A DNA stretch of 64,000 nucleotides from NCBI GenBank assembly GCA_963422415.1, contig OY729430.1:2852001-2916000 (forward strand), in the 5' to 3' direction. The stretch's first letter is position 1; each line of letters begins with the position of its first letter. Positions 57,581 to 64,000 of the stretch are shown here, piece by piece. The notes below the pieces were generated by a model, which was not told the DNA's origin, searched no databases, and was given only the letters and a program-made list of their open reading frames with translations. The DNA is from Bin34 sp963422415. Lineage in GTDB: Bacteria; Chloroflexota; Anaerolineae; Caldilineales; Caldilineaceae. A program made the position numbers and the translations under genes.

Positions 57581-57973
57581 TTAGACGCGCCGCTTTTTAG
57601 GCGGACGGCAACCGTTGTGGGGCAGGGGGGTCACATCTGTGATGGACTGCAGCTGCAACTTGGCGGCAACCAAGGAAGAGAGGGCGTTTTCACGACCGGG
57701 CCCCGGTCCTTTGACAAAGACCTGCACCTCTCGCACTCCATAGTCGTTATAGGCACGCGTACCGGCCGCCAATCCCGCCTGACCCGCCGCGTACGGGGTA
57801 CTTTTGCGACTGCCGCTGAATCCGCAACAGCCACTGCTGCTCCAACACAGCACGGCACCCATGGCGTCCGTGACAGTCACTATGGTGTTGTTGAAGGTCG
57901 CCCGAATGTGGACTTGCCCTGACGGCACCTGTCGCCTGTCGCGGCGCGCGGTTCGACTTCGTCTACGAGCCAT
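57581..57973 (-). CDS. rpsK: 30S ribosomal protein S11
   Basis: A 130-residue S11 with HIRATFNNTIVTVTDAMGAVL, the VKGPGPGRENAL block and the C-terminal TPLPHNGCRPPKKRRV. A short basic N-terminal extension precedes the core. It lies 22 bases after rpsM. Confidence 0.97.
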   Translation of the reverse strand: MARRRSRTARRDRRQVPSGQVHIRATFNNTIVTVTDAMGAVLCWSSSGCCGFSGSRKSTPYAAGQAGLAAGTRAYNDYGVREVQVFVKGPGPGRENALSSLVAAKLQLQSITDVTPLPHNGCRPPKKRRV

Positions 57974-57995
57974 CTGCCTCTCCTAGTTCTCTCTG

Positions 57996-58376
57996 CTAGT
58001 GACCGGTCGTGCGGCGGCGGCCCGCCACCGTCATTCGACGTCCGCGCCGAGTGCGGGCGTTGGTCCGAGTGCGCTGTCCGCGCGAAGGCAGGTTGCGGCG
58101 ATGCCGCTGGCCCCGATAGGAACCAATTTCCGACTGCCGTTTCAGATTCATCTGTACTTCACGGCGCAGATCGCCTTCCACCATCAGGTGGCTGTCGATG
58201 TAGTCCCGGAGGCGTCCCACTTCGCTTTCGCTCAAGTCTTTCACACGCACGGCAGGATCCACTCCTGCTTCCGTACAGATCCTGCCACTGGTAGTGCGGC
58301 CAATGCCGTAGATGTAGGTCAACGAGAACAAGACAGCTTTGTCTCGGGGAACGTCAACACCGGAAATACGTGCCAT
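57996..58376 (-). CDS. rpsM: 30S ribosomal protein S13
   Basis: A 126-residue S13: ARISGVDVPRDKAVLFSLTYIYGIG start, helix-hairpin-helix, and the basic tail GQRTRTNARTRRG that contacts the tRNAs. It follows rpmJ by 46 bases. Confidence 0.97.
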   Translation of the reverse strand: MARISGVDVPRDKAVLFSLTYIYGIGRTTSGRICTEAGVDPAVRVKDLSESEVGRLRDYIDSHLMVEGDLRREVQMNLKRQSEIGSYRGQRHRRNLPSRGQRTRTNARTRRGRRMTVAGRRRTTGH

Positions 58377-58422
58377 ACCAACTCCTGCCTCCTAATCTAG
58401 CCTCGCGGCGCCAAGCTTGGAT

Positions 58423-58536
58423 TCAGCCCTGCCGCTGCTTATGTTTGGGATTGGAGCAAATCACGAAAACAATACCTCGGCGTCGCACGATACTGCAGTT
58501 GTCACACATCTTCTTGACGGAAGGTCGAACCTTCAT
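58423..58536 (-). CDS. rpmJ: 50S ribosomal protein L36
   Basis: A 37-residue L36, easily missed. It reads MKVRPSVKKMCDNCSIVRRR..., with the zinc ligands Cys11, Cys14, Cys27 and His32, ending TGA. It lies between map and rpsM, where infA is usually found just before it; infA is absent here. The zinc form matches the zinc-type S4. Confidence 0.95.
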   Translation of the reverse strand: MKVRPSVKKMCDNCSIVRRRGIVFVICSNPKHKQRQG

Positions 58537-58597
58537 TTCACACCTCAAAACAACCCCAGAATTGGCGATTGCGCAAGATTGCCATTCTACACCGTCG

Positions 58598-59380
58598 CTA
58601 CAGAACTGTCAATATGCGGGGGCCATCGGAAAGGACCGCCACCGTATGTTCAAAGTGAGCCGTCAGACTGCGGTCCTGGCTGACCACAGTCCAGTTGTCC
58701 GCCAAGGTATGGGTCTTCCAAGTGCCCACCTGTACCATGGGTTCCAAGGCAAAGACCAGCCCTTCCGGCATTCTCTGCTGGGCCTCCGGCCAGTTCACAT
58801 CGTAATTGAGAACCTGGGGGGGCTCATGCATGGCCTTGCCTACGCCATGACCTGTGTACTTGCGCACGACATGCAGGTCGTGGTTTTCCACATACCGCTG
58901 CACGGCCCGGGACACATCACGCAAGCGATTGCCCGGACATGCGGCTTCAATCCCCGCATAGAGACTGTCCATGGTCACTTGCATCAAATGCTTGGCCTGC
59001 TCGCTGATTTCACCCACGGCGTAGGTCCAAGCGCTGTCGCCGATATAGCCTCGATGCCGTACCCCTACGTCAATGCTCACGATGTCGCCCATCTTGAGCC
59101 GGCACGTCTTGCTGGGAATGCCATGCACCAGTTCCTCATTGACGCTGACACAGGTGTGGGCGGGAAATCCCATGTAGCCCAAGAAACAGCTTTCGGCCCC
59201 GAGTTGCGTGATTGTCTCGGCCGCCAGCATATCCAGATCCCAAGTACTAACGCCAGGCGCGATGGCAGCTTGCAGGCAAGCATGAACCTGAGCCACAACA
59301 CGGCCCGCTTCCCGCATTATGTCCACTTCCCGCTTGCTCTTGCGGGGCAGAGGCTGCAGGCGCTGCCGATGGCGCACCAT
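58598..59380 (-). CDS. map: Methionine aminopeptidase, type I
   Basis: Removes the initiator methionine from new proteins. From the ATG at 59380 it has 260 residues, starting with a basic segment and then REVDIMREAGRVVAQV. The metal ligands are in SIDVGVRHRGYIGDSAWT, KYTGHGVGKAMHEPPQV (His) and the final ALEPM (Glu). It begins 2 bases after adk. Longer frames upstream run into adk and are rejected. Confidence 0.96.
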   Translation of the reverse strand: MVRHRQRLQPLPRKSKREVDIMREAGRVVAQVHACLQAAIAPGVSTWDLDMLAAETITQLGAESCFLGYMGFPAHTCVSVNEELVHGIPSKTCRLKMGDIVSIDVGVRHRGYIGDSAWTYAVGEISEQAKHLMQVTMDSLYAGIEAACPGNRLRDVSRAVQRYVENHDLHVVRKYTGHGVGKAMHEPPQVLNYDVNWPEAQQRMPEGLVFALEPMVQVGTWKTHTLADNWTVVSQDRSLTAHFEHTVAVLSDGPRILTVL

Positions 59381-59382
59381 GA

Positions 59383-60054
59383 CTATGTTCCTTCCAAACG
59401 AGACGCCAAGGCCGCACGCACAAGCGCTTCCGTATCCTCCGGTGTACCGTCGGCCGGCAACGCAATCAAGGCGTTCAGCGCATGAAAATAGCCAATCAAA
59501 GGGGCTGTCTCCTTGTAATAGGCCAGTATCCGGGTGGCCAAGGCCTCCTCCGTGTCGTCCTGTCGCTGGTACAACGTCCCTTGACAGACATTGCAGATTC
59601 CCTCCCGGCGCGGAGGATTCAGACTCTGGTGATACACCTCGCCACATTCCTTGCATTGACGACGGCCCGTAATCCGGTCACGGCAGATCTCGTCCGCCAG
59701 ATCCAAGAAGACGGCGCAGGTGCGAGCCCCTTCCGAGATTGCTAGGCTCTGCAGGGCATCCCCCTGGACCAGGTTGCGCGGGTATCCATCCAGCAGGGCG
59801 CCGCATGTACAATCCGGTTCCGCCAGCCTTGCATTGGCCATCCGGATGGTCACGTCATCCGGCACCAGTTCGCCCTTGTTCATAAAGGACTGAGCCCAGA
59901 CGCCCAACTCGGTCTCTTCCCGCAGGTGCCTGCGAAACAAGTCGCCCGTGGAAACCTGGGGCAGCCGACAGGCCGCCTGCAGGCGTTTGACTTGCGTGCC
60001 CTTGCCAGCCCCGGGAACACCCAGAAACACCACAAATTGCCGTGGCTCATCCAT
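59383..60054 (-). CDS. adk: Adenylate kinase
   Basis: Interconverts AMP, ADP and ATP. The P-loop is in FLGVPGAGKGTQVKRL, and the LID domain carries a four-Cys zinc site (CKEC ... CNVC), the zinc-binding long form. At 223 residues it is the usual length. It lies between secY and map, as in most bacteria, 50 bases after secY. Confidence 0.97.
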   Translation of the reverse strand: MDEPRQFVVFLGVPGAGKGTQVKRLQAACRLPQVSTGDLFRRHLREETELGVWAQSFMNKGELVPDDVTIRMANARLAEPDCTCGALLDGYPRNLVQGDALQSLAISEGARTCAVFLDLADEICRDRITGRRQCKECGEVYHQSLNPPRREGICNVCQGTLYQRQDDTEEALATRILAYYKETAPLIGYFHALNALIALPADGTPEDTEALVRAALASRLEGT

Positions 60055-60104
60055 ATGCGAGATTGCAGCGCTGAAAATATCGGGACGAATTTGGGATGAA
60101 CTGG

Positions 60105-61442
60105 TTACCGAATGAAGCCCTCGTAGTTGCGCATCATCAACTGTGATTCGATCTGGCGCATGGTATCCAACACCACCCCTACCACAATCAAGAGACCCGC
60201 GCTACTGATCAGGAGCGTACTGTAGCCTCCACTGACTGCCCCACCGCCGAAAACGAGCCCGACAAGAAACGGCAAGATCGCGATAAATCCTAGGAATATC
60301 GCCCCAAAGAAGGTAATGCGGGACAGAACACCCTGCAGATACTCCGCGGTGCGGGGGCCGGGCCGCAGCCCCATAATATACCCTCCTTGATTGCGCAGCG
60401 TATTCGGCAGGTCCTGCTGCCGAAACATGACATCTGCATAGAAATAGGTGAAGGCCACCACCAGCAGGAAATACGCCAACCAATAGGCCCAGTTGGCCGG
60501 CGACATGATGGCCGCCAACCCGGCCGCAACCTGCCCCACCCATCCGGTGGAAGAGGTGAAGAAAGTAGCCACCGTGCTCGGAAAAATGAGCAAGCTCTGC
60601 GCGAAGATCAAGGGAATCATGCCCGTCGAGTTGATCTTCATGGGGATGTATGTGGATCGGCCTCCCACCATTACCTGTTGGTTGCCGCGTACGGCCCGCA
60701 CCCGCTTGCCATACTGCACCGGGATGCGGCGCTGTCCCTCATTCACCCAGACGATCAGCGCGATGGTCAGCGCCGTGATAATGGAAAAGATGATCAGCAG
60801 ATCCCAGCGGCCCGTCACGATGATTTGACGTACCTGCTGGGGCAAACTGGCTACAATGCCGGCAAAAATGATCAGGGACACCCCATTCCCAATGCCTTGC
60901 TGGGTCAGAAGTTGTCCCAACCACACCGCAAACATGGTGCCCGCCGCCATGCCGATGACAATGGTCAGCGAAGGCAACAGGCTGGAGCCGCTGAAACCCC
61001 AGTTGGTAAACACCGAGATTCCGCCTCCGAACGAGGAATTCAACAAGGTGGCCTGCCCTATGGCATAGATGATGGCCAAAGGCACCGTCATATAATAGGT
61101 ATATTTGCCGATCTGGGCACGACCGTGCTCCCCTTCCTTGCTCAATTCCTGCAGTTGTGGCACCATGGGCACCAGCAACTGCATGATGATGGAGGCAGTG
61201 ATATAGGGGTATACACCCAAGGCCATCACCCCCATCTGCGAGAGTGCGCCTCCACTGAAAAAGTTCAGCATGTTCAGCAGGATGTTGGGATCCTGGGTAA
61301 ACAGGCGGCCCAAGGCACTGGCGTCCACACCCGGCAGAGGAATGTGGGCACAGAGTCTGTAGACCACTAGAATGCCAATCGTGATCAGCAGTTTATTGCG
61401 AAGATCCGGCAGCACGACAACACTGCGGACAGCTTGGAGCAT
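60105..61442 (-). CDS. secY: Preprotein translocase subunit SecY
   Basis: Channel subunit of the Sec translocon, 445 residues with ten membrane helices. The start LRNKLLITIGILVVYRLCAHIPLPGVD, the plug-region and GFSGSSLLPSLTIVIG, and the late cytosolic loops with FYADV and GLRPGPRTAEYL are family blocks. It lies 3 bases after rplO. Confidence 0.97.
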   Translation of the reverse strand: MLQAVRSVVVLPDLRNKLLITIGILVVYRLCAHIPLPGVDASALGRLFTQDPNILLNMLNFFSGGALSQMGVMALGVYPYITASIIMQLLVPMVPQLQELSKEGEHGRAQIGKYTYYMTVPLAIIYAIGQATLLNSSFGGGISVFTNWGFSGSSLLPSLTIVIGMAAGTMFAVWLGQLLTQQGIGNGVSLIIFAGIVASLPQQVRQIIVTGRWDLLIIFSIITALTIALIVWVNEGQRRIPVQYGKRVRAVRGNQQVMVGGRSTYIPMKINSTGMIPLIFAQSLLIFPSTVATFFTSSTGWVGQVAAGLAAIMSPANWAYWLAYFLLVVAFTYFYADVMFRQQDLPNTLRNQGGYIMGLRPGPRTAEYLQGVLSRITFFGAIFLGFIAILPFLVGLVFGGGAVSGGYSTLLISSAGLLIVVGVVLDTMRQIESQLMMRNYEGFIR

Positions 61443-61445
61443 AGG

Positions 61446-61907
61446 TCAGGCCGCAGGTATCACTTCGATTTCGACCGAACCACCACATACCTCAACGGCC
61501 TTGCGAGCCGGTCGGCTGATGCGATGGGCATGTACGGCCAGACGCTTGGTCAAGCTACCGGGACCCAGAATGACAATCGGCTCCCGTACATTGCGAGCCA
61601 AGCCCCGGTCCACCAAGGCATCCAACGAAACGGTTGCCCCCTCTTCAAACCGTTCTTGCAGATCTGCCAATGAAACGGCCGTATAATGAATCTTTTGCCG
61701 CCGCTTGAAACCGCGCAGCTTAGGCAGGCGCTTGACCAACGGCAACTGGCCTCCTTCAAAGGTAGGATGCACCCCGCCGCCGGACCGTGCATTATACCCC
61801 TTGGTACCTCGTCCGCAGGTCTTGCCCTTGCCCGAGCCTGTGCCACGCCCCACCCGCTTGCGGGAGCGGTGCACATGGCGTCCTTGGGGAATTTCGTGTA
61901 GTTTCAT
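61446..61907 (-). CDS. rplO: 50S ribosomal protein L15
   Basis: A 153-residue L15 with the basic glycine-rich start GRGTGSGKGKTCGRGTKG and the FEGGQLPLVKRLPKLRGF block. It lies 30 bases after rpmD. Confidence 0.97.
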   Translation of the reverse strand: MKLHEIPQGRHVHRSRKRVGRGTGSGKGKTCGRGTKGYNARSGGGVHPTFEGGQLPLVKRLPKLRGFKRRQKIHYTAVSLADLQERFEEGATVSLDALVDRGLARNVREPIVILGPGSLTKRLAVHAHRISRPARKAVEVCGGSVEIEVIPAA

Positions 61908-61937
61908 GCCTTTGTCCTTATACCGGGAGGCGCGCGA

Positions 61938-62132
61938 TCAGGATCGCGTCTCCTCCTCCACTTTGACGAGATGGGAAACCTTGGCCATCATGCCGCGCGT
62001 AACGGCACTGTCTTTCCGCTCCACGGTCTGATGCAGTTTGTGCAGTCCCAAGGCCCTGAGCGTGTCCTTCTGCCGCTGGGGCCTTCCAATCCCGCTCTTG
62101 ATCAGTGTAATCTTGACTGTCGTCTCCGCCAT
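61938..62132 (-). CDS. rpmD: 50S ribosomal protein L30
   Basis: A 64-residue L30 with ITLIKSGIGRPQRQKDTLRALGL and the RGMMAKVSHLVKVEEE end. Its ATG overlaps the rpsE stop as TAATG, giving translational coupling. Confidence 0.96.
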   Translation of the reverse strand: MAETTVKITLIKSGIGRPQRQKDTLRALGLHKLHQTVERKDSAVTRGMMAKVSHLVKVEEETRS

Positions 62133-62665
62133 TACATCGTCCCCCGTATCCAGAAAGGCTCCAGCGTTGCCTCGTCCACGCTCCGATCTTGGGCTTGAAC
62201 CCGATGATCCTGCAGCTGTTGCAAGGCCAGAAAAGTGGCCTGCGTCACATTCAGACGATTGCTGGATCCCAACGACTTGGTCAAGATATCGGAAATGCCT
62301 GCGACTTCCAAGACAGGCCTGACCCCACCGCCGGCGATCACGCCCGTACCCGGACTGGCCGGTCGAAGCAGCACGCGGGCCGATCCGAAGCGAGTCTCAA
62401 TCGCATGCGGAATGGTCTTGCCGACAAGCAGCACTTCCACCATGTTGCGGGTGGCCTTTTCACGAGCTTTGCGGATGGCCTCCGGCACCTCTCGGGCCTT
62501 GCCAATACCTACCCCAACGCGGCCGGACATGTCTCCTACCACTAAGACCGCGCGGAAAGAGAACGAACGCCCTCCTTTCACCACCTTGGACGTCCGGGTA
62601 ATCTGCACCACCCGATCTTCCAAGCCGTCGCCCTGGTCGTCGTTTCGATCATTTTGTCGCGCCAC
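62132..62665 (-). CDS. rpsE: 30S ribosomal protein S5
   Basis: A 177-residue S5: double-stranded RNA-binding domain with RTSKVVKGGRSFSFRAVLVVGD, then the GVGIGKAREVPEAIRKA stretch and the RPASPGTGVIAGGGVRPVLE block. It lies 36 bases after rplR. Confidence 0.97.
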   Translation of the reverse strand: MARQNDRNDDQGDGLEDRVVQITRTSKVVKGGRSFSFRAVLVVGDMSGRVGVGIGKAREVPEAIRKAREKATRNMVEVLLVGKTIPHAIETRFGSARVLLRPASPGTGVIAGGGVRPVLEVAGISDILTKSLGSSNRLNVTQATFLALQQLQDHRVQAQDRSVDEATLEPFWIRGTM

Positions 62666-62701
62666 TCCGCATTTCTCCTTAAACAGTGGGGCCGGAATTT
62701 C

Positions 62702-63070
62702 CTAGAACTTCAAGCCCTGTGCCCGGCTGCCCTCAGCCAAAGCCTTTATCCTTCCATGAAACCGGAAGCCGCCCCGGTCAAAGACCGCCTGGGTCACCCC
62801 CCTCTGCTGCGCCCGTTCTGCCAGCACCTCGCCAATTACGCGGGCCTGGGCCAAGGGCTTCTCGGAGCCTACTTGCGTCCGCAGGTCTTTTTCATTCGTG
62901 GCCGCCGCCACCAAGGTGCAGCCTGTCTGATCGTCAATCAGCTGGGCATAAATGTGCTGGGAACTGCGAAACACGCTCAGCCGTGGGCGGATCGCTGTGC
63001 CCACCACCTTGTTCCGAAGCCGCCTATGCCTCTTGACGCGGGCATGAAATCGATTCTGCGCCTTTGCCAT
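62702..63070 (-). CDS. rplR: 50S ribosomal protein L18
   Basis: A 122-residue L18 that binds 5S rRNA. I start at the ATG at 63070 (AKAQNRFHARVKRHRRLRNKV); an upstream frame to 63157 overlaps rplF and is rejected. The RLSVFRSSQHIYAQLIDD block and the VFDRGGFRFHGRIKALAEG end are diagnostic. Confidence 0.97.
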   Translation of the reverse strand: MAKAQNRFHARVKRHRRLRNKVVGTAIRPRLSVFRSSQHIYAQLIDDQTGCTLVAAATNEKDLRTQVGSEKPLAQARVIGEVLAERAQQRGVTQAVFDRGGFRFHGRIKALAEGSRAQGLKF

Positions 63071-63080
63071 TGCACTACTC

Positions 63081-63632
63081 CTAGGCAGTTGCCTTGCCAG
63101 CCTTGCCGGCCTTGGATCGCACTCGTTCGCCACGATAGCGAATCCCGGAACCGCCATAGGGCTCCGGCGGACGTTCGCCCCTGATATCGGCGGCCAGCTG
63201 GCCTATGTCGCTTTTGCATATGCCTTGCAGGGTGATCACTCGCCCACTTTGGTCGACCTCCAGCGACACCTCCTTGGTGGACGGATATTCCACCGGGTGA
63301 CTCTTGCCTACTTGGAGCACTAAGGTGGAACCCTTCATGGAAGCGCGATAGAAGTCGCCATGCACTTCTAGGATCCGTGTATATCCTTCCGATACACCTA
63401 CCACCATATTGCAGATCAGGGCCCGTACTAGACCATGCAACGCCCGCAGGTTTTGGGCGTTGCCCTTGCGCTTGACTTGCAGGATCCCATCTTGCCACTC
63501 CACGGCAAGCCGCGGCGAGATACGCTCTACCAGAGCACCTTTGGGACCAGTCACCGTGATGAACTGACCCGGCGCAACGTCAACGGTGACACCTTGCGGC
63601 AAGGAAATGGGTTGATTTCCGATACGAGACAT
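63081..63632 (-). CDS. rplF: 50S ribosomal protein L6
   Basis: A 183-residue L6 with SRIGNQPISLPQGVTVDVAPG at the start and the GIRYRGERVRSKAGKAGKA end; the PEPYGGSGI segment near residue 155 is the RNA-contact loop. It lies 24 bases after rpsH. Confidence 0.97.
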   Translation of the reverse strand: MSRIGNQPISLPQGVTVDVAPGQFITVTGPKGALVERISPRLAVEWQDGILQVKRKGNAQNLRALHGLVRALICNMVVGVSEGYTRILEVHGDFYRASMKGSTLVLQVGKSHPVEYPSTKEVSLEVDQSGRVITLQGICKSDIGQLAADIRGERPPEPYGGSGIRYRGERVRSKAGKAGKATA

Positions 63633-63656
63633 GCCTGTTCCAATTCGCTCTGTTGA

Positions 63657-64000
63657 CTACCACACTTCACAGATCACTTCGCCGCCCAACTGGGAGCGGC
63701 GGGCCTGCTGCCCGGTCATAATGCCACTCGGCGTGGTCAAGATGCGAATCCCCAGACCGCTGCGCACCCACCGGATGTCGCGCCAGCCCGCATACTCCCG
63801 GCGCCCGCGCTTGCTAATGCGCTTCAGATGACTGATCACCGGTTGGCCATGCCGATTGTACTTGAGATCCACGGCCAATTCCACATGATTGCCCACTGCA
63901 TGTTCACGGTATCCCGCGACAAAACCCTCCTCAAACAGTACCCGAGCCAATTCCACCTTGATGCGGGACGTAGGCATGCTCACAAACTCGTGCTGCATGG
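63657..64000 (-). CDS. rpsH: 30S ribosomal protein S8 (5' end cut off by the window)
   Basis: At least 114 residues of S8 are seen. The ATG at 63998 is probably an internal methionine, because S8 normally has about 15 residues before this point (ending in RNA), and the codon before it is compatible with that. The S8 core SRIKVELARVLFEEGFVAGY and the C-terminal ILTTPSGIMTGQQAR are clear. Confidence 0.94.
   Translation of the reverse strand, partial: MQHEFVSMPTSRIKVELARVLFEEGFVAGYREHAVGNHVELAVDLKYNRHGQPVISHLKRISKRGRREYAGWRDIRWVRSGLGIRILTTPSGIMTGQQARRSQLGGEVICEVW

Overview
The window looks like bacterial chromosome, most likely from a Chloroflexota-type organism. This is inferred from two things: the style of several conserved hypothetical proteins (the gene between pgk and tpiA, the eight-Cys protein near the thiamine genes, the HEGSH membrane protein), and the abundance of PhyH, Gfo/Idh/MocA and LplB/LplC-type sugar genes. 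No marker here fixes the phylum by itself. No phage, insertion sequence, CRISPR array, tRNA or rRNA was found.

Layout. 1-2065: gene-poor, eroded segment with a small membrane protein gene, a secreted-protein gene broken by an in-frame TGA in its signal peptide, and coding debris. 2066-17141 (minus): one tight eight-gene run, gltB-leuC-leuD-phyH-leuB-ppc-cimA-ilvD. 17389-20931 (minus): sugar ABC importer (binding protein and two permeases) without an ATPase. 21720-27195 (minus): ilvB-ilvN-ilvC-leuA behind a promoter, a Leu/Val-rich leader peptide and an attenuator. 27345-29621: ppk. 29618-34395 (minus): five-gene sugar/polyol catabolic run. 34553-39052 (plus): pgeF, yggS, proC, yggT and two unknown envelope proteins. 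39086-43120 (minus): TPP riboswitch with a thiamine ABC importer. 43177-45318 (minus): Cys-rich protein, DUF35 protein, SCP2-type thiolase. 45461-49981 (plus): yvcK, gap, pgk, unknown, tpiA. 49982-53547: membrane metalloprotease-like protein, trxA, a transaldolase relative that has lost most catalytic residues, and a MogA/MoaB-like protein. 53599-64000 (minus): the end of the large ribosomal operon, S8 to S9, with secY, adk, map, rpoA and truA, but no infA.

How the genes work together. The two amino-acid operons hold almost the whole branched-chain pathway. CimA makes citramalate, so isoleucine can be made from pyruvate and acetyl-CoA without threonine. LeuCD and LeuB then serve both leucine and isoleucine; IlvBN, IlvC and IlvD finish valine and isoleucine; LeuA commits to leucine. 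PEP carboxylase (carbon refill) and glutamate synthase (amino donor) are carried in the same run. A Fe(II)/2-oxoglutarate dioxygenase-family gene of unknown role sits inside it.

The most interesting signals are the complete leader-peptide attenuator of ilvBNC-leuA, whose antiterminator strand overlaps the leader stop codon; the transaldolase-fold protein that keeps the Schiff-base lysine but little else; the PhyH gene inside the leucine genes; the TPP riboswitch with its own terminator; the broken signal-peptide gene; and a 13-bp inverted repeat just after tpiA.
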